This document shows, piece by piece, positions 1 to 9,074 of a DNA stretch of 64,000 bases (positions are counted from its first letter, which is position 1; each line of letters starts with the position of its first letter). The stretch is from Bacteroidota bacterium. GTDB lineage: Bacteria > Bacteroidota > Bacteroidia > Flavobacteriales > Weeksellaceae. The position numbers and the translations under genes are program-made. The stretch is from contig JAEWOS010000003.1 of assembly GCA_023460855.1 (NCBI GenBank), positions 62,001-126,000 of the forward strand. Reading direction: 5' to 3'. The notes under the pieces are model-generated. The model was not told the DNA's origin, made no database searches, and saw only the letters and a list, made by a program, of their open reading frames with translations.

Positions 1-838
1 ATATTTCTTCCGGGGAAAGCTGTAAAGGCTCTTTTTGACTCAGGTACGAATTCATCGAAACAAAAAATTCAGTAAGGGAGCCGTTTTTCGCCGCCGACTT
101 AGCGGAAGAGACTGCCGCAAGCGGAAAACTCAGACCTATGTTATAAAAATAAACGCCAAGTTTTCTTGCCTTTTCATTTTTATATTTGAATGCTGTTGGA
201 CGAAGGTGTTTTACCCAGACATTCTTGATTGTGATCACCTCCCACCCTTTCATTTTTGCAAGCATCACATCAATATTATCCCAGCCAAGAACAGGTCTTA
301 AGCCGTTCATTTCTTCGAAACATTTCGTTCTGTACGATTTTACAGGACCCCGAACATGATTCCGTGAAGATATATTTTCGAAAACCCAGTTCTGTTCGTC
401 AGAGAAACTGAGGAGCGAATCATCAAATTTGACCGTGTAGTCTTTATGCGCGATTCTTACGAGTCCGGAAACCATTCCCGCCTTCGGATTTTGCTCAAAA
501 ATCCTGTTGATTTCCGCGAGATAATTTTCCGGAAAAATAATGTCGGCATCGAACTTACAAATGATATCAAACGCAGAAACATCTGTCTGTTCAAGGCCTT
601 TATTAAAAGTCCGCACCACTTTCGCACCCGGTTCATGTACAGACTTTGGCAGATCAATCAGCTTAAACTTCTCTTTATCTGCAATAAAATTTTCAACTAA
701 CTCTTTAGTTTTATCAGAGGAACCATCATTCACTATTATTACCTCAAAATTCCGGAAAGTCTGCCGGAAAAGTGATTGCAGGCACCACTTGATGCTCAGT
801 TCTTCGTTGTGCGCCGGAATGATGATGAGAAATTTCAC
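1..838 (-). CDS. Glycosyltransferase family 2 (3' end outside window)
   Basis: The frame stays open from a GTG at 838 to the window edge (about 279 residues seen), so the C-terminus is missing. The N-terminus IIIPAHNEE (residues 5-13), VNDGSSD (36-42) and the DAD metal/nucleotide motif (97-99) are those of an inverting GT-A family 2 glycosyltransferase. A GWDNIDVMLAK segment further on resembles the acceptor-site region of cell-surface glycan transferases. The GTG overlaps the TGA of the upstream methyltransferase (GTGA), so the two are probably translationally coupled. The sugar donor and acceptor cannot be told from sequence; a role in surface polysaccharide synthesis is inference. Confidence 0.85.
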   Translation of the reverse strand, partial: MKFLIIIPAHNEELSIKWCLQSLFRQTFRNFEVIIVNDGSSDKTKELVENFIADKEKFKLIDLPKSVHEPGAKVVRTFNKGLEQTDVSAFDIICKFDADIIFPENYLAEINRIFEQNPKAGMVSGLVRIAHKDYTVKFDDSLLSFSDEQNWVFENISSRNHVRGPVKSYRTKCFEEMNGLRPVLGWDNIDVMLAKMKGWEVITIKNVWVKHLRPTAFKYKNEKARKLGVYFYNIGLSFPLAAVSSAKSAAKNGSLTEFFVSMNSYLSQKEPLQLSPEEI

Positions 839-1635
839 CAGTTTTCTTTTATGCCGATTGTGACTTCAAACAAATGCTCCGGGGTTTTTGGACTTTCAAA
901 TTTCTTGGTTTGAAAATTACCCGGCAGAAAAACTGCACATAATGTATTTGCTACATGATACAAATTCTGATGAAACATTGAAGGTGTTCCGTCCATAATT
1001 CCGCGCAGCACTTCGTAACGTATTTTCTCCGGATTGTGCGCGTAATCATGCCACACTACAACCGAATTTTCATGCACCAGCGAACCAAAAACTTTTTCCG
1101 TATCGTTTTTCACCATCTCATAACTGTGATCGCCGTCGATGAAAATGAAATCATATTTGCGGCCTAAACTTTCGAAATCAAAAACTGAGGAATTTCCCGT
1201 GAGATGTTTAATTGCGGGATTTCTCTTTGACAGAAAGCCGTGCAGTTCGGCATATTTTTTCGGCATTCCGAGTTGATCTATTTCTTCCTTCGGCAAATTA
1301 AACGTAGTACAGTCGGAAATATGTTTGGCGACATTCCAGACGCTTTCACCACGCCATGTTCCGATTTCGAAGTACGAATTTTTTCCCTGTGCCAGTGTTT
1401 TTAGCAAGGCCAGATCTGTCGGCAAAGAACTCCCGTCCAGCAGAAAAGTCTCCACCGTTCCGTCAAATTCTTCATCCAGATCTGCAAACTCTATCTGAGG
1501 CAGACTTTGTAAATTTTTGTACTTCTTATTGAGTTCTGCAAGATGATGCTCGTTTTCCTCGAGAACGAGATTGAGCAGCGCGGGTTTCGCAGCGATATTT
1601 TTAAGCGCAGTTGCAGCTTTTTTTATTTTCTTCAT
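835..1635 (-). CDS. Class I SAM-dependent methyltransferase (Methyltransf_24-like)
   Basis: A 266-residue protein with an N-terminal helical region and a Rossmann methyltransferase domain. FEIGTWRGES (89-98) is the SAM-binding motif I, and FIDGDHSY (165-172) with the later WHDY is typical of the Methyltransf_24 family often found in glycan and natural-product loci. It starts 6 bp after aspA ends and overlaps the downstream glycosyltransferase by 4 bp, so it may act on the same glycan; that link is inferred from position only. No signal peptide, so cytoplasmic. Substrate unknown. Confidence 0.8.
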   Translation of the reverse strand: MKKIKKAATALKNIAAKPALLNLVLEENEHHLAELNKKYKNLQSLPQIEFADLDEEFDGTVETFLLDGSSLPTDLALLKTLAQGKNSYFEIGTWRGESVWNVAKHISDCTTFNLPKEEIDQLGMPKKYAELHGFLSKRNPAIKHLTGNSSVFDFESLGRKYDFIFIDGDHSYEMVKNDTEKVFGSLVHENSVVVWHDYAHNPEKIRYEVLRGIMDGTPSMFHQNLYHVANTLCAVFLPGNFQTKKFESPKTPEHLFEVTIGIKENW

Positions 1636-1641
1636 GCAGGA

Positions 1642-3042
1642 TTAATGCGGTTTCAGCATATTTTTAGGATCGAGGATTTCATCCAGTTCCTTTTGGGTAA
1701 GCAGTTTTTGTTCGAGAACCAGATCATAAACACTTTTACCTGTTGCAAGCGCTTCCTTCGCTATTTTGCTGGAATTTTTATACCCAATGAACGGATTCAG
1801 CGCGGTAACAATTCCGATGCTGTTTTTCACCATGTTCAGGCAGACTTCCTTGTTCGCTGTGATTCCTACGACGCATTTTTCCCTCAACGTATCGAGCGCA
1901 TTACACAGAAATACAATGTTTTCCATTATCGCATGAGACAAAACCGGTTCCATTACATTGAGCTGCAACTGTCCGGCTTCGGCGGCAAAAGTAACAGTAA
2001 GATCATTACCGATGACTTTATAGCAAACCTGGTTCACCACTTCCGGAATCACAGGATTTACTTTCCCCGGCATAATAGAACTTCCGGGCTGCATTGGCGG
2101 CAGATTAATTTCAAAAAATCCGGCTCTCGGACCTGAAGAAAGCAGCCTTAAATCATTACAGATTTTCGACAGTTTCACCGCCATCCTTTTCATCGCCGAC
2201 GAATATATAACGTAGGAACCCGTGTCCGGTGTTGCTTCCACTAAATTTGGCGCGGAAACAAATGTAAAGCCGGTCATTTTAGCCAGATTCTTTGCACACA
2301 GATCCGCATAACCGACAGGCGCATTTAACCCTGTTCCGATTGCGGTTGCACCCATGTTTATTTCTACAAAAAGTTTCGCATTGTTATTAAGTTTCTCGAT
2401 TTCTTCTTCAAGAGTTGCGGCAAAAGCCTCAAATTCCTGACCGAGAGTCATTGGAACTGCATCCTGAAGCTGTGTCCTTCCCATTTTCAAAACACTGCGG
2501 AATTCTTTTCCTTTTTTGCGGAAAGCTTTAACTATCTCTTTTAGTTTATTAACCAGAATCGTATTCATATAAAGCAGACCAAGTTTTATGGCTGTAGGAT
2601 ACGCATCGTTGGTTGACTGTGAAAGATTGATGTGGTCGTTTGGAGAACAGAACTGATAATCGCCTTTCTTCTTACCCATTTTTTCTAGCACGAGATTAGC
2701 GATTACTTCATTTGCATTCATATTTACAGAAGTTCCGGCTCCGCCCTGAATCATATCAATCGGAAACTGATCATGAAATTCACCATTAATGATTTGATCA
2801 CAGCTTTCGGCAATCAGATCATACATTTCTTTATCGAGAAGTTTCAGCTGGTGATTGGTTTTCGCTGCCGCTTTTTTTACATAAGCAAGCGCACGGATAA
2901 ACTCGGGATATCCTGATAATAATTGTCCGGAAATTCTGAAATTTTCAATAGCACGCTGCGTCTGCACCCCGAAATATGCATCTTCCGGAACCAGCAGTTC
3001 ACCCAAAAGATCGCTTTCTTTTCTTACTTTATTGGTAGCCAT
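1642..3042 (-). CDS. aspA: Aspartate ammonia-lyase
   Basis: A 466-residue member of the aspartase/fumarase superfamily, which forms homotetramers and deaminates L-aspartate to fumarate and ammonium. Visible motifs are GAGTSVNMN (101-109), STNDAYPTA (143-151) and the flexible SS-loop GSSIMPGKVNP (320-330) carrying the catalytic serine. The loop continues VIPEVVNQV, the aspartase form, rather than the TQCEA form of class II fumarase. Length is normal for AspA. Cytoplasmic; links amino-acid use to the TCA cycle. The Lrp-type regulator upstream on the same strand could control it. Confidence 0.92.
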   Translation of the reverse strand: MATNKVRKESDLLGELLVPEDAYFGVQTQRAIENFRISGQLLSGYPEFIRALAYVKKAAAKTNHQLKLLDKEMYDLIAESCDQIINGEFHDQFPIDMIQGGAGTSVNMNANEVIANLVLEKMGKKKGDYQFCSPNDHINLSQSTNDAYPTAIKLGLLYMNTILVNKLKEIVKAFRKKGKEFRSVLKMGRTQLQDAVPMTLGQEFEAFAATLEEEIEKLNNNAKLFVEINMGATAIGTGLNAPVGYADLCAKNLAKMTGFTFVSAPNLVEATPDTGSYVIYSSAMKRMAVKLSKICNDLRLLSSGPRAGFFEINLPPMQPGSSIMPGKVNPVIPEVVNQVCYKVIGNDLTVTFAAEAGQLQLNVMEPVLSHAIMENIVFLCNALDTLREKCVVGITANKEVCLNMVKNSIGIVTALNPFIGYKNSSKIAKEALATGKSVYDLVLEQKLLTQKELDEILDPKNMLKPH

Positions 3043-3142
3043 AAACTGGAATCTGTTTTTTATGAATTAATATTTAAAGATAGTAAAATTGCCGGGAAGA
3101 AGGCTGTTAATAACAAAATTGATGTTAATTGATGTTGCCGCA

Positions 3143-3604
3143 TCACTGCGGAAAAATCACGGTAGAATTCTTTACTTCTTTAATCGAAAAAGAACTCTGT
3201 GTACTTGCGATATGCTTCAGACTGGTCAGTTTCGTTACCATAAACTCGCGGTATTCCTTGATGTCTTTTACGCAGATTTTCACGATGTAGTCGTAATCGC
3301 CGCTCACGTGGAAACACTCCAGAATTTCCGGAAACTGAACGATTTCTTTTTCAAACTGTGAGATGTATTCTTTTCTGTGCTGATCGAGTTTGATATGGCA
3401 GAGCACGATAAAATCACGTCCGATTTTAGTTTTATCTGCAAGAGCGACGTATTTGCTGATGATACCGGTTTTCTCTAATTTCTTTACCCGCTCAAAAATC
3501 GCCGTCACCGAAAGATGTAGTTCAGCAGCCAGCTGTTTAGAAGTCAGCTTGGAATTATTTTGCAGCAACACCAGAAGTTTCTGATCTGTATCATCGAGAA
3601 CCAT
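3143..3604 (-). CDS. Lrp/AsnC family transcriptional regulator
   Basis: A 153-residue regulator with the usual architecture. The N-terminal winged helix-turn-helix is at about 5-60, with LTSKQLAAELHLSVTAIFER as the DNA-contacting part. The C-terminal RAM ligand-binding and oligomerisation domain is at about 65-150. It is divergent from the PLP enzyme at 3758 and precedes aspA on the same strand, the typical position for a local amino-acid-responsive regulator. A perfect 7+1+7 palindrome (3677-3691) lies in the divergent intergenic region. The effector amino acid is unknown. Confidence 0.9.
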   Translation of the reverse strand: MVLDDTDQKLLVLLQNNSKLTSKQLAAELHLSVTAIFERVKKLEKTGIISKYVALADKTKIGRDFIVLCHIKLDQHRKEYISQFEKEIVQFPEILECFHVSGDYDYIVKICVKDIKEYREFMVTKLTSLKHIASTQSSFSIKEVKNSTVIFPQ

Positions 3605-3676
3605 TTGAATTATTTTTGGTAATTATCAAATTAACGAATCAAAAATAGAAATTTTATCTAATAAACACAGCTTAAG

Positions 3677-3691
3677 TAGATTTAAAATCTA
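3677..3691. promoter_or_regulatory. Palindrome TAGATTT-A-AAATCTA, candidate Lrp operator
   Basis: A perfect inverted repeat with 7-bp arms and a 1-bp centre between the divergent Lrp/AsnC gene and the PLP enzyme gene. AT-rich palindromes of about 15 bp are common Lrp/AsnC sites. A TAnnTTTG box on the plus strand (3612-3619) lies upstream of it. The operator assignment is inference from position and symmetry. Confidence 0.45.
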
Positions 3692-3757
3692 AATATGCCT
3701 GAAATCATTGATAATGATTTTATAATTCACGAAATTCATCGACAAATTATTTGCTTT

Positions 3758-4960
3758 ATGGAAAAATTCAATGCCGCAAACGAAATCCAGGATTTACAGT
3801 ATTTCGGTGAATTCGGTGGCGTAAACCCTTCAATATCGGACAGTTCAACCTACACCTTTCTGTCCGCAAAAAAAATGTTTGACACTTTTGAAGGCAATGC
3901 GGAAGGCTGTTATCTGTATTCCCGGCATTCATCGCCGAGCAATCTTTATCTTGCAGAAGCTCTTGCAAAAATGGAAGGTACAGAAACTGCCAATGTTACA
4001 GCTTCTGGAATGGGCGCAATTACATCCACACTTTTGGAGATTTGCAGTACGGGCGATCACATTATTTCGAGCCGCACCATTTACGGCGGAACGTATGCTT
4101 TTCTGAAAAATTTTCTGCCTAAATATCAGATAGAAACCAGTTTTGTGGACATCACGGATCTCGAAAAAGTTGAAGCCGCAATCACGGACAAAACCAAAGT
4201 GATTTACTGTGAATCTGTAAGCAACCCATTGCTTGAAGTTGCAGATCTGGAAGCGCTTTCAAAAATCTGTAAGAAGCACAATCTGCTTTTAATCGTAGAC
4301 AATACCTTTTCACCGCTGTCAATTTCGCCGAAATTGCTCGGTGCAGATGTAACCATTCACAGTCTTACAAAATTTATCAACGGAAGCAGCGATACTGTCG
4401 GTGGCGTTTATTGCGGAACACGGGAATTTATCGATGCTACAAAAAGCGTGAATTCCGGAGCCTGCATGCTTTTGGGACCAACGATGGACAGTCTGCGCGC
4501 AGCAAGTATTCTGAAAAACCTGCGGACACTGCATATCCGGATTAAGAAACACAGTGAAAACGCACTTTTCCTCGCTCAAAAATGGGAAGAAGACGGACTG
4601 AAAGTGAAATATCCGGGATTGGAAAGTCATCCGCAGCATGAACTTTTCAAAAATATGATGCATGAAGAATACGGTTTCGGCGGACTGATTGCCCTCGATG
4701 TAGAAACCGTGGAAAAAGCCAATAAGCTGATGGAAATGATGCAGAATGAAAACCTGGGCTATCTTGCGGTAAGCCTTGGCTTCTACAAAACCTTGTTCTC
4801 TGCTTCAGGTACTTCTACCTCATCGGAAATTCCGGAAGACGAACAGAAATCGATGGGACTTTCACCGGGACTAATCCGTTTTTCGATCGGGCTCGATCAC
4901 GATATTGAACGAACATACGAAAAAATGAAAGAGTGCATGCAAAAAGTTGGGGTTTTGTAA
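3758..4960 (+). CDS. Cys/Met-metabolism PLP enzyme (gamma-lyase / gamma-synthase type)
   Basis: A fold-type I PLP enzyme of the trans-sulfuration family. With the start at 3758 (400 residues), YSR (54-56) is the phosphate-contacting motif, DNTFSP starts at 181 and the Schiff-base lysine is K205 in SLTKFINGSSD. A longer frame opens at an ATG at 3695, but its 21 extra residues look unlike the family, so I prefer 3758. The loop holding the methionine gamma-lyase-specific cysteine reads YGGTYAF here, with no Cys. The exact reaction (methionine gamma-lyase, cystathionine gamma-lyase or O-acetylhomoserine sulfhydrylase) is therefore open. The divergent Lrp gene suggests amino-acid-responsive control. 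Confidence 0.85.
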   Translation: MEKFNAANEIQDLQYFGEFGGVNPSISDSSTYTFLSAKKMFDTFEGNAEGCYLYSRHSSPSNLYLAEALAKMEGTETANVTASGMGAITSTLLEICSTGDHIISSRTIYGGTYAFLKNFLPKYQIETSFVDITDLEKVEAAITDKTKVIYCESVSNPLLEVADLEALSKICKKHNLLLIVDNTFSPLSISPKLLGADVTIHSLTKFINGSSDTVGGVYCGTREFIDATKSVNSGACMLLGPTMDSLRAASILKNLRTLHIRIKKHSENALFLAQKWEEDGLKVKYPGLESHPQHELFKNMMHEEYGFGGLIALDVETVEKANKLMEMMQNENLGYLAVSLGFYKTLFSASGTSTSSEIPEDEQKSMGLSPGLIRFSIGLDHDIERTYEKMKECMQKVGVL

Positions 4961-4978
4961 ATTGAACATTCCAAATAC

Positions 4979-5007
4979 AAAAGCTTCCGGATCGGGAGCT
5001 TTTTTTT
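4979..5007 (+). terminator. Intrinsic terminator after PLP enzyme
   Basis: AAAAGCTTCC and GGGAGCTTTT form a 10-bp stem with one G-U pair around a GGATC loop, followed by a run of T. It starts 18 bp after the stop codon. Confidence 0.85.
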
Positions 5008-5066
5008 GGTTGAACCGGAAGAAAACAGAACGACGAATTTAGTTCAGATAAATTAATAATCATCTG

Positions 5067-5074
5067 TACATTTG
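5067..5074 (+). promoter_or_regulatory. Promoter -7 box TACATTTG
   Basis: Matches the Bacteroidota -7 consensus TAnnTTTG, 11 bp before the ATG of the EEP-family gene. No clear -33 TTG was found at normal spacing. Confidence 0.45.
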
Positions 5075-5085
5075 GGACACCAACT

Positions 5086-6171
5086 ATGCAAACAGCCATT
5101 TATCTCGTTTCCGGGCTTCTTATTTTACTCAGCGTTTTGCCGTTTATCCGGAACCAGCATTGGGTTTTCCGCGTCCCGGAATTCATGAAAATTCAGATTC
5201 TTATTCTGCAATCTGCAATTGTTGCCGCATCTTTTTTTCTGGTTGAACATACCGCAGTTTTCTGGACGGTTACTGCGATTCAGGTTGGTTTGATGGTGTA
5301 TCACGCTTATCTTCTCATTCGTTATACTAAATTTTACCGGAAAAATAAAGTTTCAAAATCCGGACAATCCTCAGAAAAAATCAGCATTATTTCTGCGAAT
5401 ATCTATCAGTTCAATACCGATTATCAAAGGTTTCACAAGATTATTGAAAAATATCAGCCGGATATTTTTGTCACCTTCGAAAGCAATTCTGATTGGGAAC
5501 AGGCCAACCAAAAACTCGAACAAGACTATCCGTTTTCGCATAAAGAAACGCTGGAAAATACCTACGGAATGCATTTCTATTCAAAGTTTGAACCTGCAGA
5601 AATCAAGACACATTTTTTTGTCGCCGATGATATTCCTACTATTGAAGTGCTTTTCCAAACAGAAGGCGGTTTTGAATTTGAAGTTTTTGCAGTTCATCCA
5701 CCGCCGCCAAGTCCGACCGAAGAAAGCACTTCCAAAGAACGCGACGGAGATTTGCTGAGCATCGCAAAAAAAATAAAAGAGAGAAACCGGCCGACCGTTG
5801 TGATTGGCGATTTCAACACGGTTGCGTGGTCAACAACATCTATTCTCTTCCGCAAAACGAGCGGTTTGATTGACGGCAGAATCGGAAGAGGAATTCTGTC
5901 CACTTTTCATGCGAAATACTGGTTTTTCCGTGTTCCTCTGGATTTATTTTTTCACAGTAAGGAAGTGTTCATCGATGAACTGAAAACACTTGAATATTTC
6001 GGCTCGGATCATTTCCCAATTTATTGTGAGTTTCACCTCAACAAAACCGATAACGAACAGGAAAGCGATGTGAAAACCGCAACTGCAGAGGAATCGAAGG
6101 AAGCCGATGAGCTGATTGAAGAAGGCAAAAAAGAAGTCACGGAAAATCGGGAAGAATTCGCGACGGAATAA
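5086..6171 (+). CDS. Membrane-anchored endonuclease/exonuclease/phosphatase family protein
   Basis: A 361-residue protein. The first ~80 residues hold hydrophobic helices (one at the extreme N-terminus, others around 40-80), then an EEP-fold domain runs from about 98 to 325. EEP signatures include SANIYQFN, the metal-binding Glu of FVTFESNSD, VVIGDFNT and GSDHFPIYCEF. The last ~40 residues are a charged, Glu-rich tail. The fold covers DNases, sphingomyelinases and inositol-phosphate phosphatases. The membrane anchor suggests a cell-envelope substrate, which is inference. Confidence 0.82.
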   Translation: MQTAIYLVSGLLILLSVLPFIRNQHWVFRVPEFMKIQILILQSAIVAASFFLVEHTAVFWTVTAIQVGLMVYHAYLLIRYTKFYRKNKVSKSGQSSEKISIISANIYQFNTDYQRFHKIIEKYQPDIFVTFESNSDWEQANQKLEQDYPFSHKETLENTYGMHFYSKFEPAEIKTHFFVADDIPTIEVLFQTEGGFEFEVFAVHPPPPSPTEESTSKERDGDLLSIAKKIKERNRPTVVIGDFNTVAWSTTSILFRKTSGLIDGRIGRGILSTFHAKYWFFRVPLDLFFHSKEVFIDELKTLEYFGSDHFPIYCEFHLNKTDNEQESDVKTATAEESKEADELIEEGKKEVTENREEFATE

Positions 6172-6172
6172 A

Positions 6173-6196
6173 AAAACAGAACTTTCGTCCTGTTTA
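6173..6196. terminator. Weak hairpin between convergent genes
   Basis: AAACAG and CTGTTT form a 6-bp stem around a 10-nt loop in the 22-bp gap between the convergent EEP and mvaD genes. A-tracts and T-tracts flank it. It may end transcription from both sides. Confidence 0.35.
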
Positions 6197-7255
6197 AAAT
6201 ATCATTTCATCCTTCACTACTCCACCGTTCTGCGTGTGCTGCAGCAATTCTGCTTCAATAAAAGTTTTGATTTGTTCTTCGTCGCCGTTATTTGGAAATA
6301 GCAGATGAACATTCGCGCCTGCATCAAGCGTAAAAAATAATGGCAAACCGGTTTCTTCACGGAATTTCCAGATTTTGTTGATGACTTCCATGGTTCCGGT
6401 TTTCATCAGAATAAACGCAGGTTCGCTCATCATCATCATCGCGTGAAGCGTTAAAGCTTCGTGTTCAACCAGTGTGATGAAACGGTTCATATCGCCGGAT
6501 TTCAGGATTTCTTTCATCGGAACAAAATTTTCCCGAGCTTCCTGAAAACGTCTTTCCGCATAAGGATTGGTGTTCATCAAACCGTGACCAACAGTAGAAC
6601 TTACGGATTTCTGACCTTCATGAATCAGCAAAACCCAGTCGTTGAAATTTTTGAAAACCGGATGAATTTCTTCATTTGGATACTGAACAGCAAACAAATT
6701 AGAACTTCCCTCAACTTCAGGAGTTTCGCCCCAAACAACCAAACCGTTGTACAGACTTCTGCACGCACTTCCGCTTCCCAACCTCGCCAAAAAAGAAGAT
6801 TTGAGCGTCATAAATTCTCTTGAATCCACAAAATTCCTGAACTGCCCATCCAGTTCCGTCAGACACTTTGCGATTGCTCCAAAACCGGATGCCGAACTTG
6901 CAATTCCGGAACTGTGCGGAAAAGAATTTCTCGTTCTTATCTCAAAACTTCCCTGCAAAATCCACGGGATGTATTTTTCAATATTCCGGAAATACCTTTG
7001 AATTTTCTCTGCAAAACGCACCTCTTCAACACCGGCAAGCAAAGTGGTCACTGCAAAAGTTTCACCTGCCGAAAACTTCATTACCGTATTTGTATAACAG
7101 TGATTGAGGGTATAAGAAATACTCGGATTGGCAGGAATCTGATTTTCGTATTTACCCCAGTATTTTATCAGTGCAATATTGGACGGACAAACTGCTGACA
7201 CTGTTGTGCTGCGGGTTATAAAATCCTGATTTCCAAAAAAATCCTCTTCTCTCAT
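6194..7255 (-). CDS. mvaD: Diphosphomevalonate decarboxylase
   Basis: A 353-residue GHMP-superfamily enzyme for the ATP-dependent decarboxylation of mevalonate 5-diphosphate to isopentenyl diphosphate. Signatures are SNIALIKYWGK (25-35) for substrate binding, the glycine/serine-rich phosphate loop SSGIASSASGFGA (115-127), and an Asp near 311 in TLDAGANVH that fits the catalytic base. Its presence indicates the mevalonate route to isoprenoids, which is common in Flavobacteriia. It lies 11 bp downstream of the acyl-CoA synthetase gene and is probably co-transcribed. The family also contains mevalonate 3,5-bisphosphate decarboxylases, so small substrate differences are possible. Confidence 0.92.
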   Translation of the reverse strand: MREEDFFGNQDFITRSTTVSAVCPSNIALIKYWGKYENQIPANPSISYTLNHCYTNTVMKFSAGETFAVTTLLAGVEEVRFAEKIQRYFRNIEKYIPWILQGSFEIRTRNSFPHSSGIASSASGFGAIAKCLTELDGQFRNFVDSREFMTLKSSFLARLGSGSACRSLYNGLVVWGETPEVEGSSNLFAVQYPNEEIHPVFKNFNDWVLLIHEGQKSVSSTVGHGLMNTNPYAERRFQEARENFVPMKEILKSGDMNRFITLVEHEALTLHAMMMMSEPAFILMKTGTMEVINKIWKFREETGLPLFFTLDAGANVHLLFPNNGDEEQIKTFIEAELLQHTQNGGVVKDEMIF

Positions 7256-7266
7256 TTCTGTCTTTT

Positions 7267-9033
7267 TTATTGGTGTGCGTACATTTGATCAATCAATTCC
7301 GCATATTTTGCAGCGACAATATTCCGTTTGATTTTTAAAGTCGGGGTGATTTCTCCAGTTCCAACTTCGAATTCTGCAGGCATTAACGTGAACTTCTTCA
7401 CTTTTTCAAAACCGGACAGACTTTTCTGAATTTCATCAATTTTCTGATTGTAAAACTCTTTGATCTTGTCCATTTTCACAATTTCATCCCAGCTTGTAAA
7501 CGGAATATTCAGTTTCGGAAGCTGTTCTTTCAGCGCCTCAAAATTCGGAATAATCAAAGCTGTTACGAAAGGTTTTCCTTCGGCAACTACCATCGCCTGA
7601 GTAATGTGCTGATTATTGGAAAGCAGATTTTCAATCGGTTGAGGCGTCACATATTTTCCGTTGGAAGTCTTCATCAGATCCTTGATTCTGTCGGTAATGG
7701 TAAGATTTCCCTTCTCATCAAATTTTCCGGCATCGCCGGTTCTAAACCAACCGTCATCCGTGAAAACTGCGGCAGTTTCTTCAGGTTTTTTGTAGTAACC
7801 TTTCATAATTCCGCTTCCTTTCGCAAGAATTTCGTCGTTCTCACCAATTTTAATCTGTGTATCGCCTAAAGTTACACCTGCAGTTCCGTGTTCGAAATTC
7901 ACAAAAGGAAAAGCAGTGAGCGTTGCAGTAGTTTCAGTTAGACCGTAACCAACCGTGATGTGAATTCCCATTGCATCGAAAAATCTCGTTACTTCCGGAG
8001 ACAGCGAAGCACCGCCACAAGGCATGAACCAAAGATTTCCGCCGAGTTTATTTTTTATTTTTCCAAAGACGAGTTTATCCGCCAAAGACATTTTCAAGCC
8101 CAAACCAAAAGGAATGCTTTTTCCTTTTCTTTTCAGTTCCGAAACTTCAGTTCCGACTTTCATTGCCCAGTTAAAAATTTTCTGTTTTGTTGGGGAACCG
8201 GTTGCTATCATTTCGTTGATTCCGGCATAAATTTTCTGATAAAACCTAGGAACAGCGCACATCATCGTCGGTTTCACTTCCGTTAAAGTGTGGGCAATTG
8301 ACTTTGTATTTTCGTTGAAGGTAACTTTTGCGCCGCCGTACAATGAAAGTAAAGTCCAGCTTCTTTCGAAAACGTGCGTCAACGGAAGAAACGCGAGAGA
8401 ATGTTCATTTTCAAAATTCTTGAATTTGAAAAACTCAAAATGTGCATCGAAACATTTCCAGAAATTTCCGTGCGTTAACATTACGCCTTTCGGAACTCCG
8501 GTTGTACCAGAAGTGTAAATCAGTGTAGCCAGTTCATCATCGTCTTTCTCAACTATTTCAAAACGATCATCTGATTTTTTAATGAAATCTTCCAGATATT
8601 CCGAACGGTCTTTTTTGATCCAGACTCTCTTTTTCGCCACAATAATTTTCTCCAGAAAAGCATTGCTCTGAATCATTTCGTAGGCCGCATCATACTGGTC
8701 CTGATCTCCGACCAGAATCATTTTCGTTTCGGCATCGTTCACAATATACTCTGCCTGTTCGCGGTTGTTGGTTGCGTAAATCGGAACTGTAACTGATCCC
8801 AGAGCAAGCGCAGCCAGATCGAAAACGATCCATTCCGCAGAATTATCCGAATAAATAGCGAGTTTATCATTCGCAGAAATTCCGGCATTTTTCAGCGCAT
8901 TTGCCGTTTTAAAAACCATGCGGCGGAAATCTTTCCAGTTCAGATCTTTCCACTCATCTTCCTTTTTGAATCCGATCGCTGCTTTTTCCGGATGTTTTTC
9001 TGTGTTGGTATTGAGAAATTGGGTAATATTCAT
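7267..9033 (-). CDS. Long-chain fatty acid--CoA ligase (AMP-forming)
   Basis: A 588-residue ANL-superfamily adenylating enzyme. The P-loop IYTSGTTGVPKG is at 172-183. GYGLTETTA (motif A5) and WFRTGDAGKFDEKGNLTITD (A7/A8 hinge region) follow, then the GKYVTP segment with the C-terminal catalytic lysine region. Length and the ADKLVFGKIKNKLGG stretch fit the FadD15/ACSL-like bacterial long-chain group. It activates fatty acids to acyl-CoA for lipid synthesis or beta-oxidation. No signal peptide. It is followed closely by mvaD and preceded by an SDR gene on the same strand. Confidence 0.9.
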   Translation of the reverse strand: MNITQFLNTNTEKHPEKAAIGFKKEDEWKDLNWKDFRRMVFKTANALKNAGISANDKLAIYSDNSAEWIVFDLAALALGSVTVPIYATNNREQAEYIVNDAETKMILVGDQDQYDAAYEMIQSNAFLEKIIVAKKRVWIKKDRSEYLEDFIKKSDDRFEIVEKDDDELATLIYTSGTTGVPKGVMLTHGNFWKCFDAHFEFFKFKNFENEHSLAFLPLTHVFERSWTLLSLYGGAKVTFNENTKSIAHTLTEVKPTMMCAVPRFYQKIYAGINEMIATGSPTKQKIFNWAMKVGTEVSELKRKGKSIPFGLGLKMSLADKLVFGKIKNKLGGNLWFMPCGGASLSPEVTRFFDAMGIHITVGYGLTETTATLTAFPFVNFEHGTAGVTLGDTQIKIGENDEILAKGSGIMKGYYKKPEETAAVFTDDGWFRTGDAGKFDEKGNLTITDRIKDLMKTSNGKYVTPQPIENLLSNNQHITQAMVVAEGKPFVTALIIPNFEALKEQLPKLNIPFTSWDEIVKMDKIKEFYNQKIDEIQKSLSGFEKVKKFTLMPAEFEVGTGEITPTLKIKRNIVAAKYAELIDQMYAHQ

Positions 9034-9074
9034 TTGTTTTGACCAGCCACTAAGAGTTATTTCCTGTCGCTGAT

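Noticed and set aside
1543..2136. A 197-codon plus-strand ORF opposite aspA and the methyltransferase
   Set aside because: Spans the junction of two strong minus-strand genes and has no family features.
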